64,000 nucleotides of DNA from Halorussus caseinilyticus (GTDB lineage Archaea > Halobacteriota > Halobacteria > Halobacteriales > Haladaptataceae), in assembly GCF_029338395.1 (NCBI RefSeq), contig NZ_CP119810.1, positions 1 to 64,000 of the forward strand, read 5' to 3'. Position numbers and translations under genes: made by a program. The notes below the pieces were generated by a model that was given only the letters and a program-made list of their open reading frames with translations, was not told the DNA's origin and did no database searches. Below, piece after piece: positions 44,300 through 53,637 of the stretch (positions are counted from its first letter, which is position 1; each line of letters begins with the position of its first letter).

Positions 44300-46414
44300 T
44301 CAGCGCCGACGGGTCGCAAGCGCGCTTCCCGCGAGCAGGACCGCGAGTCCGAGCAGGAGCGACACCGAACCGAAACCGGCGGCGGGTGCGCTCGCGGCCG
44401 CTACCGTCGTCGTCTCTGCCGTCGTCGTCTCGGGTTCCGCGGGCGTCTCGGTCTCCGCCCCCGCCGCAGTCGTCGTCTCTTCCTCGGCGGTGGTTTCCTC
44501 GTCCGCACCCGCCGCGCCGTCCGCGGCAGTCGTCGTGGTCGTCGTCTCGCCGTCAGCGCCAGCATCCTCACCAGCGCCAGCATCCTCACCAGCGCCGCCG
44601 CCATCGCCGACCGAACCGGTCGCGTTGGCGCGTGGTTCGTTCGTCGAGACCGTGAAGTTCGTACCCGGCGGCACGTCCGAGAAGTCGAACGTTGCCTGCC
44701 ACGTCCCGTCCTCGGAGACGGTCGCGGTCTGGCGCTTCAGGAACGGGTTCCGGCCGGTGTTGGTGGCCTCCACGGTCAGTTCCGTACCCGGCGCGACCGA
44801 ACTCCGACCGGAGACCGTCACGTCGCTCGCCGAGGCGACCCGAACCGGTTGCTCGAACGAGACGTTTCGTTCGACCACCGTGAAGTTCGTCACCAGCGAG
44901 GTGGCGTTTCCGGGTTCGACGTACGGGTTCTGGGCCGTAATCGTGAAGTTCGCTCGGTAGGTCGAACCCGACTCGAGGTTGTTCGAGTCGAAGACCAAGA
45001 AGAGTTGGTTGCCCGACTCGTCTATCAAGAGGTTTCCGAGGTCGAGCGGTATCTCCTCGGACGGTTGGTTGATTTCGCCGACGCGGGTCAGCGACATCGA
45101 CAGGCCCGTCCGGTTGTCGTTGAGGTCCGAGAGGTTCCGGACGTACCCGTAGAGACCCGACGCCTGCACCTGAACGATTGCCCAGTCCTGATACGCCACG
45201 TCTCGGTCCTGCGAGGCGACTTCCGCTAGCCGGGCCACGCTTCCGACGCTCTCGCGGTCGGGCGCGGTCCACGTCCGGATGGCGTCGGTCGAACGCTCGC
45301 TCAGAAGTATCGACCCCACGTCGGTCCGCGTACTCCCGACGAACACCTCGACGGGGTACGCCGCGGTGTCGAGGCGACCGGGAATCGGGTCGGTCCGGAG
45401 TCGGAAGTCGGTCAGTTCGTCCTCGCCGAGAACCGAGATTCCGGGCGTGTCCGGCGACGTACCGGCCCGGAAGGTGTCGACTCGGACGGTGGCAACGCCG
45501 TCGCCGTCCGAATCGACCACGGTGAACCGCGAGCGGTAGCCGACCCCTCTGGACCCCACCGCGACCGTCGCGCGGTCGGTCCCGTCGAAACTCACGTTGA
45601 ACTCGGCCACGTCGCCTCGCTGTTCCACGACGCTCCCGTTCGACAGGGACGCGGTGCCCTCGGCCGGTTCGGTCACGGTTATCGAGACGTCGTCGGTCGC
45701 GGTGCCGTCGGAGGTGAACACCGTGACGTTGTACGTACCCGGTTCGACGCCGGTGAAGTTGGCGTCGAAAACCGCGTCGGCGCTCGCGTTCTGGGTGGCG
45801 ACCGCTCGGCCGTCACGGACCTCGACCGACGGGAACACGTCGGCCAACTGCGACGGAGTTAGCTGGTCCGAAAAGAGGTAGAACCCGTAGTTCGCGCGAT
45901 TCGACTGGAGTCTGAGGTCGGTTCTGGCGTCGGGGCTGTCGCCGTTCTGGACCACCGTGTCCGTGAAGGTGGCGTCGAGCGACTGGTTGGCGATTTCGAA
46001 GCCCGCCTGCTGGACTCCGGCGACACCCTGTGCGACCCCGTTCCCGAAGACGACCGGTCGCTCGTTCTCGTCCACGACGACGTAGCGGCCGTCTAAGTTG
46101 TTCGCGGAGAACACCGCCGACCCGTTGCCGTCCAGCAACACCTCCGTAGCGAGTCCGCCGACCTGTCCGTTCTCGACGCGGTGGACCGCCCAGACTTCGC
46201 TGGCGTTGGCCGACCCCGCGGAGAACCGCAGGAACTGGCCTTCCCAGAATACTTCGCCGGAATCGACGGCAACGTCGGCCAAGCCGCCGTCTTGTCGCTG
46301 ATACGTAGTCTCTGCGCCCGACATCGTGGCACCGGTGATTCCCGCCGTCGCCGCGCTGACGACGAGCAGTGCTGTCAGTAGTACACTCGTGCGTGTTCGT
46401 GTCATCTTCCCCAT
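44300..46414 (-). CDS. Large secreted surface protein with PGF-CTERM-like anchor (BGTF-type)
   Basis: About 704 residues. A Sec signal (TSVLLTALLVVSAATAGITG) is followed by beta-rich domains with many N-x-S/T sites; FWEGQFLRFSAG and VVVDENERPVVFGNG resemble S-layer-associated BGTF-type surface domains. Residues about 590-675 form a Thr/Glu/Ala stalk, and the C-terminus AAGFGSVSLLLGLAVLLAGS followed by Arg is a PGF-CTERM-like signal for archaeosortase and lipid attachment. It is probably an S-layer or adhesin component. Starts at 46435, 46414 and 46405 are all possible. Confidence 0.8.
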   Translation of the reverse strand: MGKMTRTRTSVLLTALLVVSAATAGITGATMSGAETTYQRQDGGLADVAVDSGEVFWEGQFLRFSAGSANASEVWAVHRVENGQVGGLATEVLLDGNGSAVFSANNLDGRYVVVDENERPVVFGNGVAQGVAGVQQAGFEIANQSLDATFTDTVVQNGDSPDARTDLRLQSNRANYGFYLFSDQLTPSQLADVFPSVEVRDGRAVATQNASADAVFDANFTGVEPGTYNVTVFTSDGTATDDVSITVTEPAEGTASLSNGSVVEQRGDVAEFNVSFDGTDRATVAVGSRGVGYRSRFTVVDSDGDGVATVRVDTFRAGTSPDTPGISVLGEDELTDFRLRTDPIPGRLDTAAYPVEVFVGSTRTDVGSILLSERSTDAIRTWTAPDRESVGSVARLAEVASQDRDVAYQDWAIVQVQASGLYGYVRNLSDLNDNRTGLSMSLTRVGEINQPSEEIPLDLGNLLIDESGNQLFLVFDSNNLESGSTYRANFTITAQNPYVEPGNATSLVTNFTVVERNVSFEQPVRVASASDVTVSGRSSVAPGTELTVEATNTGRNPFLKRQTATVSEDGTWQATFDFSDVPPGTNFTVSTNEPRANATGSVGDGGGAGEDAGAGEDAGADGETTTTTTAADGAAGADEETTAEEETTTAAGAETETPAEPETTTAETTTVAAASAPAAGFGSVSLLLGLAVLLAGSALATRRR

Positions 46415-46622
46415 TTCCCCCTCCCGCACAATCATCTCCCGAACGGTCGTGCGGGCGTTCGTCGGAATTTCGGCGAAATCCGATAAGTATCTTGTGACGG
46501 TAGGGTCAGCTTGCGCTCGGATAAAGAGAGCTTAGCCCGGCGAACGCGGGACAACTGCCCGGCGTATCCCCCAGTTGTCCGGTCCGGCGCGCGGGCGCGA
46601 CCGCTCGCGGGTCGCGCTCCAT

Positions 46623-46760
46623 CGCGCGAGGGGCGAGCGAGTGACCGCAGGGAGCGAGCGAGTCGGTTGGGGAGGTGTGTGGTCCGCGGTCGCGGTCTCA
46701 CTGTCGTCGGCGTCAGTGGCAGTCTCTGCGGTGCGGTCGCGGCGGGGTCCGAACCGCACG
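46623..46760 (+). repeat. Dispersed intergenic repeat, copy 3
   Basis: Gap 46415-46926 holds no supported gene. It carries CGCGCGAGGGGCGAGCGAG, GACCGCAGGGAGCGAGCGAG, TCGGTTGGGGAGGTGTGTGG and TCCGCGGTCGCGGTCTCACT, the same ordered blocks as copies 1 and 2. Unlike them, it lies upstream of a minus-strand gene and points toward the aldehyde dehydrogenase gene. Confidence 0.6.
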
Positions 46761-46819
46761 CGGAGACCGCCACCGGACGCGCTCGGAGACCGCCGTCGGA
46801 ACGGCTAGACAACGAAAGA

Positions 46820-46860
46820 CAATTTCTAGAGCAATATATACAATTTGAAAACAAATCTAG
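46820..46860. repeat. AT-rich motif (copy D) upstream of aldehyde dehydrogenase
   Basis: AATTTCTAGAGCAATATATA followed by CAATTTGAAAACAAATC and TAG. It shares ATATACAATT with the block at 10231, AGCAATAT with those at 29501 and 57991, and a TTTGA-AAACAAA core with the reverse complement at 52026. TCTAGA occurs at both ends. It lies in the promoter region of the gene at 46927. Confidence 0.45.
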
Positions 46861-46926
46861 ATGCGTCCGAAAGACCGCCAATCGCGCCCGAAGCTACAAC
46901 CCGCTGGGCGGCGTACTTCGCCCGTC

Positions 46927-48330
46927 ATGGACCGCACGAATCCCGCGACCGGCGAGTCGCTCGAACCGATAGCCGACGACTCCGAGGACGACGTAGACGC
47001 CGCGTTAGACGCCGCGACCGAGACCTTCGCGGAGTGGAGAGACGTGCCGATTCGCAAGCGCCAGCGACTGCTGGAGAACGCCGCGGACGTACTCCGCGAG
47101 AACGAGGACGAGTACGCCGAGTTGATGACCAGAGAGATGGGCAAGACGCTCGCGTCGGCCCGGTCGGAGGTCCGGAAGTGCGCGTGGGTGTGTGACTACT
47201 ACGCCGAGAACGCCGCGGACTTCCTCGACGCCGAGCGTCGTCCCGGCCCGGCCCACGCCGAGACTTCCGTCTCCTACGAACCCATCGGACCGGTTCTGGC
47301 GGTCATGCCGTGGAACTTCCCGTTCTGGCAGGTGTTCCGGTTCGCCGCGCCCCACCTCACCGCGGGCAACGTCGGCCTGCTCAAACACGCCTCGAACGTG
47401 CCGGGGTGCGCGCAGGCGATTCAGGAAGTCTTCGAGCGGGCGGGCTATCCGGAGGGCGTCTTCCAGTCGCTCGTCGTCCACTCCGACCGCGCAGAGCGGG
47501 TCATCGAGGACGACAGGGTGGTGGCGGTGACGCTCACCGGGAGCGCGCGAGCCGGTCGGTCGGTGGCGAAGACGGCAGGCGAGAACCTCAAGAAGTCGGT
47601 CCTCGAACTCGGCGGGTCGGACCCCTTCGTGGTGCTGGACGACGCGGACCTCGACGCCGCCGCGAAGACCGGCGCGCAGGCCCGGACCATCAACGCCGGG
47701 CAGTCGTGCATCGCGGCCAAGCGGTTCGTCGTCCACACCGACGTGTACGACGAGTGGCTCGACACGTTCGTCGCCGAGATGGACGACCTGACCGTGGGCG
47801 ACCCGACCGACGACGACACCGACCTCGGCCCGCAGGCCCGCGAGGACCTGCTGGAGACGCTCCACGAGCAGATTCGGGACACCGTAGACGAAGGCGCGAC
47901 CCTCGAACTCGGCGGCGAACCCCTCGACCGGGAGGGCTTTTACTACCCGCCGACGGTGCTGGCCGACGTGCCCCGCGACTCGGTGGCCGCCTGCGAGGAG
48001 GTGTTCGGTCCCGCCGCGGCCGTCTTCGAAGTCGAGAGCGAGGAGGAGGCAATCGAACTCGCCAACGACACCCACCTCGGTCTCGGCGCGTCGGTGTGGA
48101 CCGAGGACTTGGAGAGAGGCGAGCGAGTCGCCCACCGCCTCGACGCGGGCATGACCTTCGTCAACGAACTCGTGAAGTCCGACCCCCGAGTCCCCTTCGG
48201 CGGCGTGAAGGATTCGGGCTACGGCCGGGAACTCGCCGAACACGGCATCGAGGAGTTCGTGAACAAGAAGACGGTGTGGGTCCAAGAGACCGACGCGAGC
48301 GACGAGGACGTGGACGTGACCATCGAGTAG
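46927..48330 (+). CDS. Succinate-semialdehyde dehydrogenase-type aldehyde dehydrogenase
   Basis: A 467-residue aldehyde dehydrogenase. PIGPVLAVMPWNFPFWQVFR is the cofactor-site start; LTGSARAGRSVAKTAG is the glycine motif; VLELGGSDPFVVLDDAD has the catalytic Glu, and INAGQSCIAAKRFVVH the nucleophilic Cys; PFGGVKDSGYGRELAEHG closes the fold. The GGSDPF signature and short N-terminus fit the GabD/Sad succinate-semialdehyde group. ATG 46927 (MDRTNPATGE) fits the family; an in-frame ATG at 46861 would add 22 residues without homology. It is convergent with the acetolactate-synthase-like gene. Confidence 0.85.
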   Translation: MDRTNPATGESLEPIADDSEDDVDAALDAATETFAEWRDVPIRKRQRLLENAADVLRENEDEYAELMTREMGKTLASARSEVRKCAWVCDYYAENAADFLDAERRPGPAHAETSVSYEPIGPVLAVMPWNFPFWQVFRFAAPHLTAGNVGLLKHASNVPGCAQAIQEVFERAGYPEGVFQSLVVHSDRAERVIEDDRVVAVTLTGSARAGRSVAKTAGENLKKSVLELGGSDPFVVLDDADLDAAAKTGAQARTINAGQSCIAAKRFVVHTDVYDEWLDTFVAEMDDLTVGDPTDDDTDLGPQAREDLLETLHEQIRDTVDEGATLELGGEPLDREGFYYPPTVLADVPRDSVAACEEVFGPAAAVFEVESEEEAIELANDTHLGLGASVWTEDLERGERVAHRLDAGMTFVNELVKSDPRVPFGGVKDSGYGRELAEHGIEEFVNKKTVWVQETDASDEDVDVTIE

Positions 48331-48342
48331 CGACCGGCGGGG

Positions 48343-49929
48343 CTACTCCAACACGACTTCCACTAGCGACATCTCGTTGCTCGGAATCGCCGCGGTCAGC
48401 GCGTCCTCCAGTTCCCGCCACCCGTCCGGTCGGTAGGCTTCGATGCCGAAGCTCTCGGCGAACGTCTGGAAGTCCGGGTTCCCGATTTCGGTGCCGAAGT
48501 GTTCGCCGCGATGCTCCAGTTGTTCCTCGGTGATGAGTCGGTACTCGTCGTCGCGGAACAGCAGAATCGTGTAGCCACACCCAATCCGAGTCGCCGTCTC
48601 GATTTCCGCGGCGTTCATCATGAATCCGCCGTCACCCGTGGCGGCGACGACGTTCGATTCGACCGCGAGGTCCGCGGCGAGTCCGCCCGGCACCGAGATG
48701 CCCATCGAGGCGAGTCCGTTCGAGACGATGCAGGTGTTGGGTTCGTAGGTCACGAAGTTCTGGGCGATAGCCATCTTGTGGCTTCCAACGTCCGAGAGCA
48801 GTACGTCGTCGTCGGCCATCGCCTCGCGGAGGACCGGCAGAACCGTCTTCACGGCGAAGGGGTCGCCCTCGTCGTGGTCGGGATTCACGTCCGCCAGCAG
48901 GTGGTCGCGCAGGTCGTCGTACCAGTCGGTCTCGAAGGTGGCGTCGATTTCGCCGCAACAGGCGTTCAGTTCCCGAATCGCCGACGAGATGTCCGAGACG
49001 ACTTCCACGTCGGGGTTGTAGTGTTCGTACACCTCCGCGGGTTCGCTGTCCACGTGGACGATGGTCGTCTCGGCGCTCGGATTCCAGTCGGCGGGGTCGT
49101 GTTCGGCGATGTCGTAGCCCACCGTAATCACGAGGTCGGCCGACTCGATGGCGTCGGAGGCCTCTTCGTGTTCGCCCGAGTCGAGCGTGAGCAGGGAGTG
49201 GTCGTCGTCGTCCGAGACTGCGCCTTTCCCCATGTAGGTCGCCGTGACCGGCAGGTCGTAGTCGCGGACGAAGGTGCGCAACTCCTCGCTGGCGTCGGTC
49301 CGGACCGCGCCGTTGCCCGCGATGACGATGGGGCGGTCGGCGTCCGCGAGCAGTTCCCGCACCCGGTCGAGCGACGGCACGTCGGGTTCGGGGCGGCGGA
49401 CCCGACCTCGGGACTCCATCGGTCGCACGTCGCACTCGTCGTACGCCACGTCCTCGGGGAGTTCGAGGTGGGTCGCGCCGGGTTTCTCGTACTCGGCGGT
49501 CTTGAACGCCTTCCGGACCGACTCGTGGACGACGCCGGAGTCGGAAATCCGGGCGTTCCACTTCGTCACCGGTCCGAACATGTCCACCACGTCGAGCGTC
49601 TGGTGGCTCTCCTTGTGAAGACTCTCCAGACCGCCCTGTCCGGTGACGGCGACCAGTGGTGCCTTGTCGAGGTTGGCGTCGGCGACGCCGGTCAGGAGGT
49701 TGGTCGCCCCCGGCCCGAGCGTCGAGAGGCAGACGCCCGCGTCCCCGGTCAGTCGCCCCCACACGTCGGCCATGAAAGCCGCGCCCTGTTCGTGGCGAAC
49801 CGGGACGAAGGTCACGTCCGAGTCCCGGAGCGCGAACATCGTCGCCTCGTTCTCCTCGCCCGGCAATCCGAAGACGTACTCGACGCCCTCGGTTTCGAGT
49901 CCCGCCACGAGAACCTCCGCGGTGTTCAT
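48343..49929 (-). CDS. Acetolactate synthase large-subunit-like TPP enzyme
   Basis: A 528-residue ThDP-dependent enzyme with the three-domain layout. The catalytic Glu is in FGLPGEENEATMFALRDS; VRHEQGAAFMADVWGRLTG and STLGPGATNLLTGVADA are PYR-domain motifs; the ThDP/metal site is ATGDGGFMMNAAEIETATR. At the end of that motif the usual Asn pair is replaced by RDDEYRLI. No small regulatory subunit is next to it, so a catabolic acetolactate synthase or another oxo-acid enzyme is possible. A TTAAATAAG TATA-like box lies about 65 bp upstream on the minus strand. Confidence 0.8.
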   Translation of the reverse strand: MNTAEVLVAGLETEGVEYVFGLPGEENEATMFALRDSDVTFVPVRHEQGAAFMADVWGRLTGDAGVCLSTLGPGATNLLTGVADANLDKAPLVAVTGQGGLESLHKESHQTLDVVDMFGPVTKWNARISDSGVVHESVRKAFKTAEYEKPGATHLELPEDVAYDECDVRPMESRGRVRRPEPDVPSLDRVRELLADADRPIVIAGNGAVRTDASEELRTFVRDYDLPVTATYMGKGAVSDDDDHSLLTLDSGEHEEASDAIESADLVITVGYDIAEHDPADWNPSAETTIVHVDSEPAEVYEHYNPDVEVVSDISSAIRELNACCGEIDATFETDWYDDLRDHLLADVNPDHDEGDPFAVKTVLPVLREAMADDDVLLSDVGSHKMAIAQNFVTYEPNTCIVSNGLASMGISVPGGLAADLAVESNVVAATGDGGFMMNAAEIETATRIGCGYTILLFRDDEYRLITEEQLEHRGEHFGTEIGNPDFQTFAESFGIEAYRPDGWRELEDALTAAIPSNEMSLVEVVLE

Positions 49930-50323
49930 GACACCGGCGTACGACTTCCTGACTCATAGGTCCGGTTGCCGATTACGCACGCGCAAAGAACTTATTTAAG
50001 CTCGAAACGGCTTCGCCGGTCCGGATTCACCCGTCGCTCCCCAAATTTTTATAATAGATACCGAACAACTGCCGGTACGGACGAATGAAGACCTCTCTCC
50101 TCCGTCGCTGACCGGACGAACGTCCGCGGCCACGTCGTCGCGCCGATGGCAGTAGCGCCCGCCGTCGGATTTAGACTCGCGTCGAGTTCTCGCTCGTCGC
50201 CGCGAACCCGCAGGGCGTCGTCCGGTTCCGGTCCGCGATTCGGTCGCCGCGAGACCCAGAGCGTCTCGCGCGACGAGTTGCCGGGGAAGCGACGAGCAAT
50301 CGCCCACCATCGACCCACTCCAC
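49930..50323. other. Intergenic region with divergent promoters
   Basis: A 394-bp gap between the acetolactate-synthase-like gene and hflX. It holds a minus-strand TATA-like TTAAATAAG at about 49991 and a plus-strand TTTTTATAATAG at 50046-50057. A nine-codon frame (ATG 50085 to TGA 50111, MKTSLLRR) lies about 35 bp after the latter and could be a leader, but there is no support beyond its place. The 210 bp before hflX show no gene. Confidence 0.4.
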
Positions 50324-51616
50324 ATGTCACCCGACGCAAGCACACAGTCCCGAGACGCAGTTATCGCAAAGCGAACCGTAGACGACCGACCGACCACCGA
50401 CGAGATTCGAAAACTGGCCGACGCCGCAGGCTACGACCCCGTGGCCGAAGTGACCCAGATTCGCTCGGAGGCCGCCGCGACCAACCTCGGACCCGGAAAG
50501 GCCGAGGAGTTGGCCGAAGTGGTCGCCGAGACGGACGCGGGAGTCGTCGTCGTAGACAACGACCTGTCGGCGTCCCAAACCCGCGAACTCGTCGAGACGT
50601 GTCCCGAGGGCACCGAAGTCCTCGACAGACACCGACTCGTCCTCGACATCTTCGAGGAACAGGCCGGGAGCAAGCGCGCGAAGTTGCAGGTCGAACGCGC
50701 CCAGTTGGAGTACGACCTGCCCCGGATTCGTGAGCGCATCACCCGCGAGTTGGCGGGCGAGAACCTCGCTCACGACGAGAAGGGCGGCCAGCGCGTCCGC
50801 GACGTGGAACAGCGAATCGACGAACTCGACCGGAAACTCGCCGAACTCGGCGACGACGCCGAGACCCGCCGCGAGCGCAGACGCGAGGAAGGCTTCGAGT
50901 TCGTGGCGCTCGCTGGCTACACCAACGTCGGGAAATCGACGCTCCTGCACCGACTCGCCGACGAACTCGACTTCGAGACCGACGACGACCACGAGGACCT
51001 CGACGGCACGGCCGAAATCGAGGACCGCCTGTTCAAGACCCTCGACACGACCACGCGCCGGGCCACCATCGGGGACCGCCGAACGCTCGTGACCGACACC
51101 GTGGGGTTCGTAGACGACCTTCCCCACGAGTTGGTCGAGTCGTTCCACGGCACCCTCTCGGCGACCGAATCGGCCGACTGCGCGGTGTTGGTCGCCGACG
51201 CCAGTGACCCGCCAGCGGAACTCCGCCGGAAGGTCGAGACGAGTCTCGACCTGCTCGAAGACGCGGAGGGCGAGGTGCTGGCGGTCCTGAACAAGGCCGA
51301 CCTGCTCGACGCCGACGAACTCGCCGAGCGAGAGCGCGCGTTCGAGGCGTTCTCGCTCGACCCCATCGCAGTCAGCGCGGTCGAAGATTGGAACCTCGAT
51401 ACGCTCCGCGAGCGCATCGCCGACGCGCTTCCCGACCGCCGGGAGACCGAACTCCGCCTTCCGAACGACGACGACGCGATGAGCGTCGTGTCGTGGCTCT
51501 ACGACCGCGCGGACGTGCGCGACGTGACCTACGGCGACGAGGTGCGCGTCGAGTTCGCCGCGAAGGAGTCCGTAATCGAAAAGGCGCGGGCGAAGGCCGA
51601 GACGGTGGACGTGTAG
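50324..51616 (+). CDS. hflX: HflX ribosome-associated GTPase
   Basis: A 430-residue GTPase. The N-terminal HflX domain contains AAATNLGPGKAEELAEVV and a glycine-poor long helix pair with QVERAQLEYDLPRIRERITR. The G domain has G1 GYTNVGKST, G3 DTVGFVDDLPHELVESF, and G4 NKAD. HflX binds the large ribosomal subunit and splits stalled ribosomes in bacteria. The archaeal protein binds GTP; its physiological role is less clear. The start at 50324 (MSPDASTQSRDAVI) precedes the conserved AKRT segment. It is convergent with the glycerate kinase gene. Confidence 0.95.
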   Translation: MSPDASTQSRDAVIAKRTVDDRPTTDEIRKLADAAGYDPVAEVTQIRSEAAATNLGPGKAEELAEVVAETDAGVVVVDNDLSASQTRELVETCPEGTEVLDRHRLVLDIFEEQAGSKRAKLQVERAQLEYDLPRIRERITRELAGENLAHDEKGGQRVRDVEQRIDELDRKLAELGDDAETRRERRREEGFEFVALAGYTNVGKSTLLHRLADELDFETDDDHEDLDGTAEIEDRLFKTLDTTTRRATIGDRRTLVTDTVGFVDDLPHELVESFHGTLSATESADCAVLVADASDPPAELRRKVETSLDLLEDAEGEVLAVLNKADLLDADELAERERAFEAFSLDPIAVSAVEDWNLDTLRERIADALPDRRETELRLPNDDDAMSVVSWLYDRADVRDVTYGDEVRVEFAAKESVIEKARAKAETVDV

Positions 51617-51619
51617 GGG

Positions 51620-51930
51620 TTCGCTTCGCGGTTTCCGGTCGCGGTCGCGGTTGCGGTCGTCGTTGCGGATGCGGTTGCGGTCGCTGTCGCGGATGCGGTT
51701 GCGGTCGGTGTTGCTGTGCGGTTTTGATTGGCTCAAGCAGTCACGGTCACGGTTGTAGTCACAGTCGTCGCAGTCGCGGAGGTGGTCGTCGTTGCGGATG
51801 CGGTTGCGGTCGCTGTTGCTGTACGGTCCTGATTGGCTCAAGTAGTCGCAGTCACGGTTGTAGTCGTCGCCGTCGCTATTGCGGTTGCGGTCGTCGGTGC
51901 GGCCCTGATTGGTTCCAGCGTAGTCGGACG
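51620..51930 (+). repeat. Imperfect tandem GC repeat related to the dispersed family
   Basis: Gap 51617-52069 contains no gene. Three units of about 90-120 bp repeat GCGGATGCGGTTGCGGTCG, TGTTGCTGTGCGGT and TGATTGGCTCAAG, the last two also found in the dispersed copies at 2151 and 3181. The last unit ends CTGATTGGTTCCAGC near 51920. It lies directly after the hflX stop in the sense orientation. Confidence 0.6.
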
Positions 51931-52025
51931 AGTCTCCGACGACTGCACCCGTCGTTTTCCGGCACACTCCCCCGACGCTCACACCGCAACAGCACCGACC
52001 GACGGACTCACGAACGCGGCTTAGA

Positions 52026-52068
52026 GAATGATTTTTGTTTCTCAAAGAACGATTTCTAATTCTTTTCA
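52026..52068. repeat. AT-rich motif (copy A) between convergent genes
   Basis: ATTTTTGTTTCTCAAAGAAC then GATTTCTAATTCTTTTCAC. It is the best match to a consensus shared with 57991-58035 and 29501-29568. It abuts the stop of the glycerate kinase gene (52070), so it may form part of a terminator for one or both convergent genes. Confidence 0.5.
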
Positions 52069-52069
52069 C

Positions 52070-53596
52070 TCACAAATCCGTGTCTCGTCCGCCGTCGGCG
52101 ACCACCATCACGCGCAGGTCGTTGACGTTCGTACCGGTCGGACCCGTCCGAATCGCGCAGTTGGCGTCGGCCAGCGGGCAGAGCGCGTCGTTGTCGGCCA
52201 GCGCGTCGCGGGCCGCGGTCGGCGAGAGTCGTCCGTCGGCCGACGCCGCGGCGTCGGCCGACTCGCGGCCGCGGTCGGTTGGTTCGCCCGGCTCGCCTTC
52301 GTTGCCGGATTCCCCGGACGCACGTCCGACCGTCGCCGCGTCAACCAGCGCACCCGCCACGTCGGTTCCGCCGTCGCGTCCGTCGGTGTCCACGCTGGCG
52401 AGGACGACGGGCGCGGACGCCTCGGCGTCCGCGCCCGCCGCGTCCCCGGCGTCGAGTTCGAGCGCCCACGAGAGCGCGAACTCCAGATTCGGGCCGCCCT
52501 CGCCGTCGCCGCGGACCGTCACCGTCGTCTCACCGCCCGAGAGAACCACCGCGGGCGGTTCGACCGGGTTGCCGGTCGCTCGGATTTCCTCGGCGACGGC
52601 GGCGTGGGTCGCGGCGGCCTCCCGCGCCTCGCCGCGGACCCGCGAGGAGAGGACGAGCGGCGCGTACCCCGCGTCGTCGGCGACTTCGGCCGCCGCGCGC
52701 AGGGCAGTCATCCCGTCCGCGAGGACGTGGACCGAGACGCGCTCGAAGGCCGGGTGGCCCGGTTTCGGCGTCTCCGGGACTTCGCCGCGCCTCCCGCGCT
52801 CCAACCGCTCGCGGACCGCCGCGGGCGCGTCGATACCGTAGCGGTCCAGCACGCCGAGTGCATCCCGGTACGTCGTCTCGTCGGGCGAGAGCGGACCGCT
52901 GGCGATGGTTCCGAGGTCGTCTCCCACCACGTCGCTCAGCGCGAGACCCACCACCGTCGCGGGGGCCGCGCGCTCGGCGAGTCGGCCGCCCTTGAGCGCC
53001 GAGCAGTGCTTGCGGACCGCGTTGATTTCGCCGATGGTCGCGCCGCTCTCCAGCAGGTCGGTCGTAGTCGCTTGCAGGTCCGCCAGCGAGATTCCCTCGG
53101 CCGGGGCCGGGAGGAGCGCGCTCCCGCCGCCGGTCACGACCGCCAAAATCAGCGTGTCGGCCGTCGCTTCGTCGGCCAACGCCAGCACGCGGCGCGCCGC
53201 GGAGACCCCGCGCTCGCTCGGCACCGGGTGGTCGCCCGCCAGCGCGTCGATTCGGCCCGGCGAGTCGCCGGGGTCGTCGGTCACGACCGCACCACGGAGG
53301 TCGGAGACGCGCTCGCCCAGAATCGAATCCAGCGCGTCTGCGACTCCGGCGGCGGCCTTGCCGCCGCCGAGGACGACCACCTCCTCGTAGTCCGCGAGGT
53401 CGTAGGACTCTCCCGAGACGGTCAGCGTCCGGCCGTCGTCGCCGAGTTCGACCGCCTCTCGGACGACTCGGCGGGGTCGCGCGGCCGCGACGCCCGCGGT
53501 CACGCAGTCGAGCGCGAGCGCGCGGGGTGACGAGTTCGTGCGGGGTGACGAGTCCGCGTGAGACGCCGCCGCGAGTTCGCCGCGGTTCCGTATCAT
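52070..53596 (-). CDS. Glycerate 2-kinase (MOFRL/GckA family)
   Basis: A 508-residue protein of the DUF4147/MOFRL type-II glycerate kinases. Motifs are EVVVLGGGKAAAGVADALD, GDHPVPSERGVSAARRVLAL, LAVVTGGGSALLPAPAEGIS, EINAVRKHCSALKGGRLAE and, in the MOFRL domain, VVLSGGETTVTVRGDGEGGP with ASVDTDGRDGGTDVAGALVD. It phosphorylates glycerate to 2-phosphoglycerate, as in haloarchaeal branched Entner-Doudoroff metabolism. An acidic insert of about 35 residues (ASGESGNEGEPGEP) splits the C-terminal domain. ATG at 53596 is chosen. Confidence 0.9.
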   Translation of the reverse strand: MIRNRGELAAASHADSSPRTNSSPRALALDCVTAGVAAARPRRVVREAVELGDDGRTLTVSGESYDLADYEEVVVLGGGKAAAGVADALDSILGERVSDLRGAVVTDDPGDSPGRIDALAGDHPVPSERGVSAARRVLALADEATADTLILAVVTGGGSALLPAPAEGISLADLQATTTDLLESGATIGEINAVRKHCSALKGGRLAERAAPATVVGLALSDVVGDDLGTIASGPLSPDETTYRDALGVLDRYGIDAPAAVRERLERGRRGEVPETPKPGHPAFERVSVHVLADGMTALRAAAEVADDAGYAPLVLSSRVRGEAREAAATHAAVAEEIRATGNPVEPPAVVLSGGETTVTVRGDGEGGPNLEFALSWALELDAGDAAGADAEASAPVVLASVDTDGRDGGTDVAGALVDAATVGRASGESGNEGEPGEPTDRGRESADAAASADGRLSPTAARDALADNDALCPLADANCAIRTGPTGTNVNDLRVMVVADGGRDTDL

Positions 53597-53637
53597 CGGC
53601 GGCGCTTCGGGGGCGAGTCGCTTAACTCCCGGTGCCC

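Noticed and set aside
50085..50111. Nine-codon frame before hflX, 35 bp after a TATA-like block
   Set aside because: Too short to judge and 210 bp from hflX; kept only as a remark on the gap.
51620..51930. Possible CRISPR-like array after hflX
   Set aside because: The units are imperfect, of similar sequence throughout and without unique spacers; they match the dispersed GC repeat family instead.
52028..53530. 500-codon plus-strand frame opposite glycerate kinase
   Set aside because: It overlaps a full-length MOFRL kinase and has the Arg/Gly/Val composition of a shadow frame.
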